64,000 nucleotides of DNA. It comes from JABDQA01 sp963824415 (GTDB lineage: Bacteria; Desulfobacterota; Desulfobulbia; Desulfobulbales; Desulfocapsaceae). Position numbers and translations under genes: made by a program. Under the pieces are notes generated by a model that did no database searches, was not told the DNA's origin, and saw only the letters and a list, made by a program, of their open reading frames with translations. This document shows, one piece after another, positions 18,239-26,986 of this stretch (its first letter is position 1; each line of letters starts with the position of its first letter). The DNA lies in assembly GCA_963824415.1 (NCBI GenBank), contig CAWGPM010000005.1:124001-188000 (forward strand), written 5' to 3'.

Positions 18239-18310
18239 GTACATAACCCCAGAGATGAGCAATCAAGAGGGGTGCGCCCCGTGGTTCCCACAGCGAAGGC
18301 TGATTTCTGA

Positions 18311-18505
18311 TCATAAACGCTGCAGTAACACGTTGGCAAGCTGCCTTATTATTGCCGATGAGCCGATAAAGATTGCGCAGGCAGCGGCTATCCGCACAGA
18401 TTTTCGCCACTGAACAGGAAGGAAATTATAAGAAAACACCGCGATCAGAAACGGGAATAGCGCAACCAGCAAATCATAGACGGATGACAGCTCATCCTGG
18501 TTCAT
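18311..18505 (-). CDS. Small two-helix membrane protein
   Basis: A 64-residue protein with two hydrophobic helices (about residues 9-27 and 38-58) separated by a short basic loop (PVQWRKSVR). GGAGG eight bases before the ATG at 18505 supports it as a translated gene; a TTG one codon upstream is less well placed. No family recognised. It stands alone on this strand between the HTH-like gene and the lipase-like lipoprotein. Confidence 0.5.
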   Translation of the reverse strand: MNQDELSSVYDLLVALFPFLIAVFSYNFLPVQWRKSVRIAAACAIFIGSSAIIRQLANVLLQRL

Positions 18506-18737
18506 CAACGAATCCTCCCGACCTGTTCGTTTCTCCGCGCCAGATGCAACCTGGTGACTGCTGCCTGATTGCGTTGGCTTGAGCGGTTATTGGTACAATA
18601 GAAATAAGGTAGCCATAAGAAGCAAATCTAAACTATGACGAGAAAGCAACGATTTTTTCAAAGATCTCCTTTGCCAAGGTAAAGTATAATCGCAACAAAT
18701 CTATCTCCTTTTACACAGGCATATTGCAGACAGGTCC

Positions 18738-19721
18738 ATGCGATCTCCTTCCCCCCGGATTGATACAGGCGCCACCTATTGGCTGCAGATATGCATAATC
18801 ATCGCGCTGACTGCCTGTTCCCCGAAGTTCATTGCGCCCCTCACTCCGAAAGCTGCCTTCCCTCGCATTTCCGAACCAGTATTCACTTCCTATGATAACA
18901 CCGAATTGCCGTTGAGGGTTTGGTTGCCGTCTTATAAACCGACTGGTGTGATAATCGCGCTGCATGGATTCAATGACTATTCAAATTTTATGAAAGATTC
19001 TGCCTTGTTTTTCAACGATCACCAGTTGGCTGTTTATGCATATGACCAGAGAGGGTTTGGGGAAACCCAAACAAGGGGCAGATGGAGCGGCTGGCAACCA
19101 TTGATAGATGACCTGGCTGCCTTTATAGCACTTATTAAAGAAATGCATCCCGATACTCCCCTCTTCATCCTTGGGGACAGTATGGGTGGGGCGGTGACAA
19201 TTCTGACCATGACCAGGGAGGCAGTTCCGGAGGTTGACGGTCTCATACTTGTTGCCCCTGCCGTATGGGCTCGATCTGAAATGCCTTTTTATCAGAGATT
19301 TTTCCTGGCAATCGCAGCCCATACCATACCCTGGAAAAAAGTCACCGGTGAATCTCTTAAAATTACCCCCTCAGACAATATTGAAATGCTCAGGGAGTTG
19401 GGCAAGGATCCGCTGGTTATCAAAGAAACGAGAATCGATGTCTTGTACGGCTTATCAAACCTGATGGACAGAGCCTTTGAAAGTGCAGAGCAATTAAGAT
19501 CCAAATTGCTCCTCTTGTATGGTGAAAAGGACGAAATAATACCTCAGAAGCCTGTTTCCTCCTTTTACCAGCGTCTGCCTCTACGATCTCAGGGGCGGCA
19601 GCAGATGATTCTCTATGAACAAGGCTATCATATGCTGTTGAGAGACCTGCAAGCTGAAATTGTGCTGCAGGATATTGTTGATTGGATCGATGACCAGGCT
19701 GAATCTGTTTCGTCTCTCTAG
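18738..19721 (+). CDS. Alpha/beta hydrolase lipoprotein (serine aminopeptidase S33 / monoacylglycerol-lipase type)
   Basis: A 327-residue protein. An N-terminal hydrophobic stretch ends in a lipobox (IALTACSP, Cys near 27), so it is probably membrane-anchored outside the cytoplasm. The fold is the lysophospholipase/monoacylglycerol lipase type: oxyanion strand IIALHGFNDYSNF, AYDQRGFGETQTRG, and the nucleophile elbow GDSMGGA near residue 150. The catalytic Asp is likely in LYGEKDEIIP and the His in EQGYHMLLRD. Expected substrates are monoglycerides, lysophospholipids or other esters at the envelope. Transcribed alone; the neighbouring HAD gene converges on it. Confidence 0.8.
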   Translation: MRSPSPRIDTGATYWLQICIIIALTACSPKFIAPLTPKAAFPRISEPVFTSYDNTELPLRVWLPSYKPTGVIIALHGFNDYSNFMKDSALFFNDHQLAVYAYDQRGFGETQTRGRWSGWQPLIDDLAAFIALIKEMHPDTPLFILGDSMGGAVTILTMTREAVPEVDGLILVAPAVWARSEMPFYQRFFLAIAAHTIPWKKVTGESLKITPSDNIEMLRELGKDPLVIKETRIDVLYGLSNLMDRAFESAEQLRSKLLLLYGEKDEIIPQKPVSSFYQRLPLRSQGRQQMILYEQGYHMLLRDLQAEIVLQDIVDWIDDQAESVSSL

Positions 19722-19876
19722 CCTGGGCAGCGGACACCATGTGACCGCCCAGTGTCACGCTGGCTGCCGCTTGAAAATGCAGGACCTGCAAACATCAATA
19801 TACTGCCGCTCATGATGGATAAGCAAATCGTGACACGTTTACTGGCCATAATGCCCCTCTTAATTATCTGACGCTA

Positions 19877-20878
19877 CTATTGGGCAGGGGGATAAATAAC
19901 TTTCCAGTCATCCTTCATATTAACGACTGTCCAGCCTGCCGTACCTGCTTCATCGAGCGCTTTGTCGAGTTTACCGATATGGGAGTCACGGCCATACGCC
20001 CATTCACGCTCAGCATCGGTGTGATGCACCAAAAGTGCGAATCGACGCCCTTCTCCGGCGGTGGTCCACTGGAGCATCTGCAGATCACCATCGGAGTTGC
20101 CGAAGGCTGCAATTGGGCGACGGCCGATGTGCGAGTTGATACCGACAGGTTTGCCCTCTTTGTCGTCAATAAAGTCTAATTTAGCTTCTCTCAGGAGAAC
20201 AGGTCCGTCTTCGCGCATTTCAAACCTGGTCTTGATGCTGCTGCCGACAATCTGCTCAGGCGGGATGCCATAGACCGATTCAGCCCAGGGGCGCATGAAC
20301 TCTATGCCCCCGCCGGAGACGATAAACGTCTTGAATCCATTGGCGCGCAGGTAAGCTAGCAGCTCCAGCATCGGCTGGAAGACCATCTCCGTATAGAGCT
20401 TGCCCGTCTTCGGGTGCTTGGCGGTGGTTATCCAATCCCGGACGATCTGCTCGAACTCCGTTGTGCTCATACCCGCATGGGTGGCCATGATAATTTCAAG
20501 GATCGATTTTTCACCGCCTTTGAGAGCAGATTCAAGATCACCTTTCAACAGGGATGCAAACGGCTCTGTAGTTTTCCATTCAGGATGCTGAGGCGCCAGT
20601 AACTTGACCCGGTCCAGCGCGAAGAAAAACTGAAAATACAAAGGCTGCTCGCTCCAGAGGGTACCGTCGTTATCGAAGGTGGCTATGCGCGCCTCGGAAG
20701 GAACGTACTCGAGTCCTGCTTTGTCGGTCACGTCTTTTACAAATTGAATAATGGATTGTTTGGCATTGCCATCATTCCAGGAGGGAAGCGGATCAGCTCC
20801 TGAAGCGATCGCTGCGCTGCTGAACAGTGTCGCGGCAGCCATTGCTGCAAAATAAAACAGTATACGCCTGGCTTTCAT
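19877..20878 (-). CDS. Periplasmic HAD-superfamily phosphatase
   Basis: A 333-residue protein with a clear signal peptide (KARRILFYFAAMAAATLF, cleavage near AIASGAD). HAD motifs are present: nucleophile FDNDGTLW near residue 72, Ser motif FIVSGGG near 190, a Lys region, and FGNSDGDLQML near 260 for Mg2+. The group is phosphoserine-phosphatase-like and exported members act as phosphomonoesterases. The start at 20878 is chosen because AAGGA lies eight bases upstream and the signal peptide begins there; 20 extra upstream codons are unlikely. It is monocistronic as far as can be seen. Confidence 0.8.
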   Translation of the reverse strand: MKARRILFYFAAMAAATLFSSAAIASGADPLPSWNDGNAKQSIIQFVKDVTDKAGLEYVPSEARIATFDNDGTLWSEQPLYFQFFFALDRVKLLAPQHPEWKTTEPFASLLKGDLESALKGGEKSILEIIMATHAGMSTTEFEQIVRDWITTAKHPKTGKLYTEMVFQPMLELLAYLRANGFKTFIVSGGGIEFMRPWAESVYGIPPEQIVGSSIKTRFEMREDGPVLLREAKLDFIDDKEGKPVGINSHIGRRPIAAFGNSDGDLQMLQWTTAGEGRRFALLVHHTDAEREWAYGRDSHIGKLDKALDEAGTAGWTVVNMKDDWKVIYPPAQ

Positions 20879-21280
20879 GGTATCCATCCTTGTAAGTGAA
20901 TAAATCGTTTTTCGGTTCTCATTAACTTTTATCTGCATGGATATGATAGATGATCGGCGGCATTCGCCGCAATCCCTGATAAGCTAATCTCTGGTAGCCA
21001 TCTACACAAAGATATTTTGATTATTAATGAGATCCAACAGATTCTGAAAGTTCCTTGTCTGGCCTTTTGTACAGTCTCAATATATTGAACAGCGTTTGAA
21101 TCCGATTCTTATTCTGGCTATTACCGAAGAATCTAATCTCAACAAATTTGGTTTAAATAACAAACTGAGGTTCCTGTTTATCTCTCATTTTTTATCCAAA
21201 AATTGTAGATATACTATAAATCTAAAGCTTTCTCGCTTAGCTGCAAAGAAGAGCTTTCCAGGGCTCGTCTTTCTTCCGAA
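20879..21280. other. Intergenic region without recognised gene
   Basis: AT-rich DNA between the exported HAD gene and the IS3 scar. A small GGCG/CGCC hairpin near 20955 is the only structure noticed. No coding signal was convincing on either strand. Confidence 0.35.
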
Positions 21281-21409
21281 TATTTCTGTTTTTCTGAGTT
21301 TGGTTATGATGTTTTCGGGACGGTAACGCTTCTTGTGCATGGCTTCCTCCTTCTTCAACCGGTCATTTTGCATAATATAAATCTGTACCGATTTGAGGGG
21401 GAAGGTCAG
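21281..21409 (-). mobile_element. IS3-family insertion sequence scar (end plus start of orfA)
   Basis: From 21340 leftward the translation begins HKKRYRPENIITKLRKTEI, the typical first residues of IS3-family OrfA (KRxxPEEIxxKLREAE). GGAGGAAGCC precedes the ATG. Upstream, 21388-21409 reads on this strand as CTGACCTTCCCCCTC..., resembling an IS3/IS407-type terminal inverted repeat. The match stops after about 20 codons, so only the left tip of the element remains and no transposition is possible. Confidence 0.65.
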
Positions 21410-21615
21410 TTTTTAGGAAGATTCAAAATAAAATAATGAGCAAAGCCGACCCCTATTACAATCCTCACCCTTATCTGGTCAGAGAATACTTTTCTCTGGG
21501 ATTTTATGGAATTAAGAGGTAGCTTTCTTTTGGAAAAAATGATGGCGTCGCTTTAGAGTGCGGTGAGTCTTTCTCGTTAAGTGATCTCTTTGTCAGAGCG
21601 TGAAGTATAACCGAG

Positions 21616-22029
21616 ATGAAAAGCATTCAAAGAGCTATTAAGGATCTGTTCGGTCCCGTAGGAACTGCAATGCATGCTAATGTGCAGCTTGTGGTTTTTT
21701 TTGGTATCACGGCAATCTGGTGCTATGTCTTCAGTGAATATCTGCTCTTTCATAAGTCCTTTGTCTTTGACCAGTTTGCTGTAGATACCCTCAGCCAATT
21801 TTATCCAATCGAGTATTTTTGGCTGAGCAACCTGCTCAACGGTAATTTCCCTTTCTGGTCTTTCCAATTAGACCTCGGCATCAATGTCTATGCGCTGATG
21901 GCGAATGCCAATCCGTTTGACCTGGTGTTTTTGTTGTTCGGACCGGATCAGTTCATCGATGCCATACCGATGGTGGTTTATCTGAAATACCTGGCGACCG
22001 GCCTTTTTTTTCACGCATTCTTAAGATGA
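21616..22029 (+). pseudogene. Truncated YfhO-like membrane protein (N-terminal fragment)
   Basis: 137 residues with a hydrophobic helix near 25-45 and YPIEYFWLSNLLNGNFPFWSF, DLGINVYALMANANPFDLVF and VYLKYLATGLFFHAF. This is the start pattern of large YfhO-like (PMT-related) multi-pass membrane proteins, which normally run to 700 residues or more. Here the frame ends abruptly 19 bp inside the 3' end of the convergent aldo/keto-reductase gene, so the rest was lost by a rearrangement whose junction is near 22010. The IS3 scar 200 bp upstream suggests mobile-element activity. Confidence 0.6.
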
Positions 22030-22970
22030 TCTGCCAATTCATTGAGCGCAGCTCGGTCTTCTTCTGTAAGGCGGCATTTAAGTGCCTCCAGGTTGGTCTC
22101 AAGATTGGCGATCTTGGTGGTGCCGAAAATGGCCACAATATGATCCCCCTGGCTCAACACCCAGGCCAAAGCAACCTGAGCTGCCACACATCCCCTGCGA
22201 TCGGCAATCTCCTTGATCCCCTCTACCAGTTCGAGGTTTGACTCGAAATTACCTGGCTGAAATCGAGGCTGCATCTCGGCCCGGAAATCCGTCTCGCCAG
22301 TGGGCCGATCGCTGGTCGAGGCATAGCGGCCGGTCAGCATTCCCCTGCCCAAGGGCGAGTAGGCTACCAAGCTAATGCCAAGCTCCACACAGGTGGGGAG
22401 TATGTCCTGCTCAATATCCCGGCTAAAAATCGAGTACTCGGTCTGGAGCGCGGCAATTGGGTGAACGCAATTGGCCCGTTTAATCGTCTCGGCTGAAGCC
22501 TCCGACAGCCCAACAGCCCGGATCTTGCCTTCTTGAACCAGTTTCGCCATCGCGCCCACCGTGTCTTCGATCGGAGTGTCTGGATCGACACGATGGAGAT
22601 AATACAGATCAATTCTCTCCGTACCCAGACGTTGAAGACTCTTTTCGCAAGAGCTTCGGACATTTGCCGGAGAACCATCCACCCCAACAAAGGCTCCCGT
22701 GGCCGGATCCCTCTGGGGACCGAACTTGGTGGCCAGCACAATCTGATTCCAACGCCCGGCAAAAGCCTTGCCCAGTAATTGCTCATTGCGCCCTTGGCCG
22801 TAGATTTCCGCAGTATCAAAATGAGTAACGCCAAGATCTAACGCTTTGTGGAGCAGACTGATAGCCTCCGCCTCTTGCGCAGGCGGTCCGTAAAACTCGG
22901 ATAGCCCCATGCAGCCAAGTCCAATGGTTGATACTGAAATTTCTGATTTTCCAAGGATACGTGTGATCAT
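22011..22970 (-). CDS. Aldo/keto reductase
   Basis: A 319-residue AKR of the YajO/AKR13 style. The catalytic tetrad is visible: Asp and Tyr in HFDTAEIYG near residue 52, Lys in VLATKFG near 82, His in YYLHRVD near 122. NADPH-binding elements GLSEAS and IFGTTK lie towards the C-terminus. Such enzymes reduce carbonyls, and the substrate cannot be told. ATG 22970 has AGGGGG seven bases upstream and begins the family sequence, so it is preferred to a start 11 codons earlier. The last 19 bp overlap the truncated YfhO-like frame, placing this gene on the newly joined side of that junction. Confidence 0.85.
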   Translation of the reverse strand: MITRILGKSEISVSTIGLGCMGLSEFYGPPAQEAEAISLLHKALDLGVTHFDTAEIYGQGRNEQLLGKAFAGRWNQIVLATKFGPQRDPATGAFVGVDGSPANVRSSCEKSLQRLGTERIDLYYLHRVDPDTPIEDTVGAMAKLVQEGKIRAVGLSEASAETIKRANCVHPIAALQTEYSIFSRDIEQDILPTCVELGISLVAYSPLGRGMLTGRYASTSDRPTGETDFRAEMQPRFQPGNFESNLELVEGIKEIADRRGCVAAQVALAWVLSQGDHIVAIFGTTKIANLETNLEALKCRLTEEDRAALNELADHLKNA

Positions 22971-23237
22971 AACGCCCCCTTTATCCTGGATCTCTATCAA
23001 CAAATTTCTTCCTGTCCTGATGGAGCGAAATTATTCGCAGCTAAAATTTACTGAACCTGCTATCAGGAAAACCAAATGTTTAATATTTAAGAAAATGATT
23101 AACATTGCCAATAGCCTTCAAAATACATACGTTAGTGAATATTTGTTTTCCTGATATAAAAAACGAAAATGAAATCAGGTTGAACTTTTGCAGTACTTTG
23201 ATTCAAAAACCACACTACCAGTGAGGAGATTTAAATT

Positions 23238-23843
23238 ATGCAGGTTGAGGAAGCGATACGCACACGACGCGCAATCAAGTGGTATGATCCAGAACATCAA
23301 ATGCCAGAGGAAACCTTTCTGAAGCTGATTGAGCATGCCATTCTTACACCCACAGCTTTCAATATTCAAAACTGGCGATTCGTGCGAGTCACTGACCCGG
23401 AGCAGCGCAAGGCGATTCGTGCTGTAGCCTGGGACCAGGCCCAGGTCACCGACGCATCCGAGTTGCTGGTGTTGTGCTTCGACAACAAGTCCTGGCAACG
23501 TGACCCGGAGCGATACTGGCGCAACGCTCCGCAGGAAGTACAAGATTTCCTGGTACCAGCGATCGATGATTATTATCGTGAAAAGCCACAAGTTGAGCGT
23601 GACGAAGGCATGCGCTCCTGTGGGCTAGTTGGGCAGACGATCATGTTAATGGCCCTGGAACTGGGCTACCAGAGCTGCCCGATGGATGGCTTCGATTACG
23701 GCGAGGTAGCTAAAATCATCAACCTGCCCAAAGACCATAGTATTGCTTTCATGATTGCAATTGGCAAGGGCACCAAGGAATCATGGCCAAGGCCCGGTCA
23801 GCTGTCGCTGGATGAGGTATTGATAAATAACCGTTTCGAATAA
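23238..23843 (+). CDS. Nitroreductase-family FMN protein
   Basis: A 201-residue member of the nitroreductase superfamily: IRTRRAIKWYDP at residues 7-18 carries the two Arg that contact FMN phosphate, LTPTAFNIQNWRFV near 35 gives the Ser/Thr-Asn-Gln-Trp FMN loop, and YQSCPMDGFD and IAIGKG follow late. These enzymes use NAD(P)H to reduce nitro groups, quinones or enones; some act in flavin metabolism. GAGGAG precedes the start. A terminator follows, so it is probably a single-gene unit. Confidence 0.85.
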   Translation: MQVEEAIRTRRAIKWYDPEHQMPEETFLKLIEHAILTPTAFNIQNWRFVRVTDPEQRKAIRAVAWDQAQVTDASELLVLCFDNKSWQRDPERYWRNAPQEVQDFLVPAIDDYYREKPQVERDEGMRSCGLVGQTIMLMALELGYQSCPMDGFDYGEVAKIINLPKDHSIAFMIAIGKGTKESWPRPGQLSLDEVLINNRFE

Positions 23844-23872
23844 ATAATGTATCATCTGAGTCAGACTGAACC

Positions 23873-23898
23873 TGCCCTGGTTTATCGGGCATTTTTTA
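23873..23898 (+). terminator. Rho-independent terminator of the nitroreductase gene
   Basis: TGCCC (23873-23877) pairs with GGGCA (23887-23891), followed directly by a T-run. It sits 30 bp after the stop codon. Confidence 0.7.
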
Positions 23899-24172
23899 TC
23901 AGAGATTGCTTTATTGAGAATATTTTTGGGCTGCTTGTCAGCAAAATTTATGTGACTGTATTTACCTGGACATAAATTTCAACATATGTCGAAAAATTAA
24001 CCCACTTCTTAATAAATTGCCATACCGAAGGTCCTAATTCTCGGCAAGTTCCCTGATTGTAGATTTTTGCTGTGAGGTTAGTGGTTGAGGAAAGAGTTCT
24101 AGGTTTACCTTATTTCAGTAAATCTTTTCCAAAAACGACTGCCGTCTATTAATTTTATGTTTATGGTGACCA

Positions 24173-24562
24173 ATGAAATCGTTAATTATATTAATTCTCG
24201 TATTTATAAGTGGACTTACTCATGCCAGTCAGGAGTTAGAATCGATTCTTCTTAAAATTCAGGGGGAATGGCATGAGCAGGGTCAAGTTTGCAGCACCGT
24301 TTTACAGTTCGATTATCCAGATATTGTGTATATAAAGACCGGACAGACTGAAGCTCGTGGAAAATTTAAAGTAAATGATGGCCCTCTAATTTCTAATGGG
24401 TTCGATTATAATTTTGATATAATTATCAGCGGAAATAATGGAACTAGTTCATGCAATGGGTCAATTCTCTACGAAGTTGGTGATTTTCCGCCAATGAGCT
24501 TTAAGTTTGAAGAGAATGACACATTAAATATTGAAGGTTCTATTTTTAAGCGTGAAAAATAA
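24173..24562 (+). CDS. Gene-cassette ORF: small exported protein of unknown function
   Basis: A 129-residue protein with a signal peptide (KSLIILILVFISGLTHA, cleavage before SQE). The mature part has strand-rich sequence, two Cys (QVCST, SSCNG) that could form a disulfide, and GEWHEQG near the start. No family recognised. The stop codon abuts an attC-type recombination site, as expected for an integron gene cassette. Base composition is clearly more AT-rich than the flanking nitroreductase gene, which supports recent acquisition. Confidence 0.7.
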   Translation: MKSLIILILVFISGLTHASQELESILLKIQGEWHEQGQVCSTVLQFDYPDIVYIKTGQTEARGKFKVNDGPLISNGFDYNFDIIISGNNGTSSCNGSILYEVGDFPPMSFKFEENDTLNIEGSIFKREK

Positions 24563-24658
24563 ACACAACAAGCTGCTCAAGCACATTGCGCCAGATATCG
24601 CTGGCACCAAGGGACCGCAAAAGCCTTGCTTTTGTCTCCCTTGGCAAAGCCGTTAGGC
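24563..24658 (+). repeat. attC site (integron cassette recombination site)
   Basis: The site starts with ACACAACAA, five bases and TCAAGC, the R'/L' spacing seen in classic attC sites. It ends with the core site GTTAGGC (24652-24658), which fits GTTRRRY. In between is a long imperfect palindrome: CCAAGGGA and CAAAAGC pair with GCTTTTG and TCCCTTGG around CTT. R' is degenerate at its third position. Total length of 96 bp is normal for chromosomal cassettes. No integrase gene or attI is in the window. Confidence 0.72.
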
Positions 24659-24783
24659 AGCACTACTCATTTCTAAACAGAGAGATGTGCAGTGCAGAAC
24701 GACGACACTTACGCTTGTCGAGAGAAGCAGAGAAAACCGTTTACTCGTTAACCTGAACTTGGGTTTTTTCTAGTTCCAGCTGA

Positions 24784-24807
24784 AGCAAAACCGCCCCGGA
24801 TGGGCGG
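24784..24807 (-). terminator. Terminator of the Gly-rich small gene
   Basis: Read leftward, CCGCCC (24807-24802) pairs with GGGCGG (24796-24791), followed by TTTTG. It lies 70 bp after the stop of the Gly-rich gene. Confidence 0.6.
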
Positions 24808-24876
24808 GGATGGTCCCGGCTTCCTGAGGGCACCGTGGAAAATTGTCTTTGCGTGGTAACCAGTAATTTCGTGGGA

Positions 24877-25086
24877 CTATTTTTGCCTTCCACCGAATCC
24901 GCCTCCACCTCGGCCTTTGCCGCCTCCAGTGCCATCCCGCCGACCTTTACCACCACCTCGGCCTAAGCCTCTGCCCTGGTTGCGCTGAGGAGAATCGGAT
25001 TGTATCCCTCTGTTTTTTTCCTGGGCAGTTTTTTCGGACTTTTTTAGGTTTTGATTTTGTGATCCTTTCTCTTCATCCTGTTGCAT
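24877..25086 (-). CDS. Small Gly/Arg-rich protein
   Basis: A 69-residue, low-complexity protein. The first 30 residues are charged and Gln/Lys-rich; the last 35 are RGG-like repeats (GRGLGRGGGKGRR, then GGGFGG). GGAGGC lies six bases before the ATG and a terminator follows, so transcription and translation look real. RGG-type tails bind nucleic acid in other systems, but no function is established here. The reverse frame over this stretch is also open, but lacks a ribosome site. Confidence 0.6.
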   Translation of the reverse strand: MQQDEEKGSQNQNLKKSEKTAQEKNRGIQSDSPQRNQGRGLGRGGGKGRRDGTGGGKGRGGGGFGGRQK

Positions 25087-25297
25087 GTTATTGCCTCCAA
25101 CTTATGTAATGTTGTGGGTCACGCTCGCGCGTTGAGATTTTCTTGTTATGGGTATATACCAATAACTTATGGCCGAAAGAGTGATTTAGCAAAGAATATA
25201 ATCGGAAAAACAGTTTATAATGCCTTACAAAAACGATGCACGCAGTCGTATGTCATTAATTGCACGTACTTATTATTTTTTACCGTGAGAACAGTAA

Positions 25298-25690
25298 ATG
25301 GAACAACCTCAATTACATATTATTGGAATGTTACATGGTGATATAGTCAGTCGGGATGACGCTCCGAAGAACTATAGTGAATCTGACAGAGTTGGAACAA
25401 TAGAGGTCTTTTCTCAGTACAGGAAAGGGCTTGAGGGAATCGCCGCTGGCCAGACAATTGTTGTACTTTTTTGGCTTCATAAGGCAAGGCGGGATATTCT
25501 GAAGGTTCATCCGAGGGGTGATGCGTCCAGGAAAAAGCGAGGCGTCTTTGCAACCCGCAGCCCGATAAGGCCAAATCCCATTGCGATTTCAGAACTCAAA
25601 GTACTGGCTGTCAAAGATAATTTTATAGAGGTGTCAGGGTTGGATATTTTGGACGGAACCCCTGTCGTCGATATCAAGAAGAAGATTTAA
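25298..25690 (+). CDS. trmO: TrmO-type tRNA m6t6A37 methyltransferase, short form
   Basis: A 130-residue TsaA/YaeB (VirR-like) protein with the motifs HPRGD near residue 72 and GVFATRSPIRPNPIAIS near 84-100, the SAM- and dimer-contacting core of TrmO. TrmO N6-methylates t6A37 of certain threonine tRNAs. E. coli TrmO is about 235 residues with a C-terminal extension; this one ends right after the beta-barrel core (DGTPVVDIKKKI), as many short bacterial and archaeal members do. There is no strong Shine-Dalgarno before ATG 25298. Followed by a mini membrane protein 22 bp on. Confidence 0.8.
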   Translation: MEQPQLHIIGMLHGDIVSRDDAPKNYSESDRVGTIEVFSQYRKGLEGIAAGQTIVVLFWLHKARRDILKVHPRGDASRKKRGVFATRSPIRPNPIAISELKVLAVKDNFIEVSGLDILDGTPVVDIKKKI

Positions 25691-25712
25691 TACCAGCGAT
25701 ATCAGCGAAAAC

Positions 25713-25874
25713 ATGAAAAAACTCATTCTTTTGTTTAGCATTACGATCTTTGGTTGGGCTGGCTGGTGGATTGGAGCTCACATCGGTATCATGACCGCTT
25801 ACTTCATTAGTTTCATCGGCAGTTTATTGGGCGTTTATGTTGGAGTCCGGATTAATCAAAATTATCTGAATTGA
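25713..25874 (+). CDS. 53-residue glycine-zipper membrane protein
   Basis: Too short for many gene callers. It has a Lys-Lys start, then two hydrophobic helices rich in small residues and Trp (GWAGWWIGAHIG, and FIGSLLGVYVG), ending in a short polar tail. I recall similar one-domain proteins scattered in bacterial genomes, without a known role. It starts 22 bp after trmO on the same strand. The GxxxG-type spacing suggests helix packing or oligomerisation in the inner membrane. Confidence 0.5.
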   Translation: MKKLILLFSITIFGWAGWWIGAHIGIMTAYFISFIGSLLGVYVGVRINQNYLN

Positions 25875-25964
25875 TGACTGTTATAACCTTGTCGATAGAG
25901 ATCATTTTAACAAGGATGTGTCAGATCAAATCTGAACGAAAAGATCTTATAACAGATGGGGAAA

Positions 25965-26900
25965 CTAAGACAAATTCTGCATTAATTTGTCAAAAGTTTC
26001 TTTTGTATTATCAGCGGGAATATCAAATTTATCAGCATATCGAAGGACCGTTCCCCCAAACAAGTCCCATTCGCTTTGCCTGCCTTTTATTTCAACGTCT
26101 CTTTGAAATGATGTTTTTGTTTCCAAAGGAAATTGGTTTGCCTTTGAAAATGATGTTTCTACAATGTCTGAAGGAAGTCGTACTTTAAGAGCTCTTGCGA
26201 TCAATTCGATTTCTCGCATAATATTTTTTACAAGAATGCGAAGGTTCTTGTCATGTGCTACCTCGCCTATTGTTTTGTTATAGGTCGCGGTTACGAGCGC
26301 ATAGGAGGCGATGAAAATATATTTTGACCAGATTTCAATGTTCACGTCTTCAAAATATTCAATCAAAACACCTGCATTTTTAAATAAATTTAAAAGTTTT
26401 TCAGGATGAAATTCAGTGTGCCACGGATCTTTACCGATTAATATTTTACCACTGCCTCCTTTTTGAAAAATGACACCGGGCGATTCTATATGAGTACCCA
26501 AATATAAACAAGCAGGTAAAACATATCCTTTTTTTAAATTCTGCCGTATTCGATCATAAATATCAGCACCATTTAAAAGTGGCAGAATTATTGATTTCTC
26601 ATCTGTAATTTTAGTCACTTCCGTGATAGCGTTCTCCAAGTCATAACCCTTAACTGAGACAACAACTATTTCAAAGACAGGCAACTGATCAACAGTATCA
26701 GTACAAAAATCGGGCTTTATCAAAAGCTCTTCTTTTCCACCTTCTTTTTTCAGAAGCAATCCATTTTCTATAATGGCCTCTTTATGCTTACCCCTTGCTA
26801 TAAAGTAAATATTTCCTTTGCCGGTCTTGTGCAAATATTTGGTGAGCAGAGCGCCATAGTATCCACCTACCCCACCAACTCCATAAAAACATATATTCAT
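25965..26900 (-). CDS. Ketopantoate reductase (ApbA/PanE) family protein
   Basis: A 311-residue protein. The NADP-binding loop GVGGVGGYYGALL is at residues 7-19, then IARGKH for the 2'-phosphate side. The catalytic and substrate residues of 2-dehydropantoate 2-reductases are visible: Asn in LLNGAD near 110, Lys in IWSKYIF near 188, Glu/Ser in GRQSEWD near 272. It reduces 2-dehydropantoate to pantoate for CoA synthesis in true PanE, but AT-rich composition and paralogue-like divergence make a different 2-keto acid possible. It may be the last gene after the carbonic-anhydrase-like and acyl-CoA-synthetase genes, with an 86-bp gap. Confidence 0.8.
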   Translation of the reverse strand: MNICFYGVGGVGGYYGALLTKYLHKTGKGNIYFIARGKHKEAIIENGLLLKKEGGKEELLIKPDFCTDTVDQLPVFEIVVVSVKGYDLENAITEVTKITDEKSIILPLLNGADIYDRIRQNLKKGYVLPACLYLGTHIESPGVIFQKGGSGKILIGKDPWHTEFHPEKLLNLFKNAGVLIEYFEDVNIEIWSKYIFIASYALVTATYNKTIGEVAHDKNLRILVKNIMREIELIARALKVRLPSDIVETSFSKANQFPLETKTSFQRDVEIKGRQSEWDLFGGTVLRYADKFDIPADNTKETFDKLMQNLS

Positions 26901-26920
26901 TTATCTCTCCTTTATATAAA

Positions 26921-26954
26921 GACTACCTTGCAAATTATGATTTTGGTTCAAAAG
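26921..26954. repeat. Partial copy of the dispersed repeat (one end only)
   Basis: The stretch ACTACCTTGCAAATTATG and the following ATTTTGGTTCAAAA match one end of the repeats at 33607-33748 and 52636-52777; the match then stops. It sits between the ketopantoate-reductase-like gene and the acyl-CoA-synthetase gene. Confidence 0.6.
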
Positions 26955-26986
26955 AATCCCATTCAGGACAATTCCAGTTCATCGGA

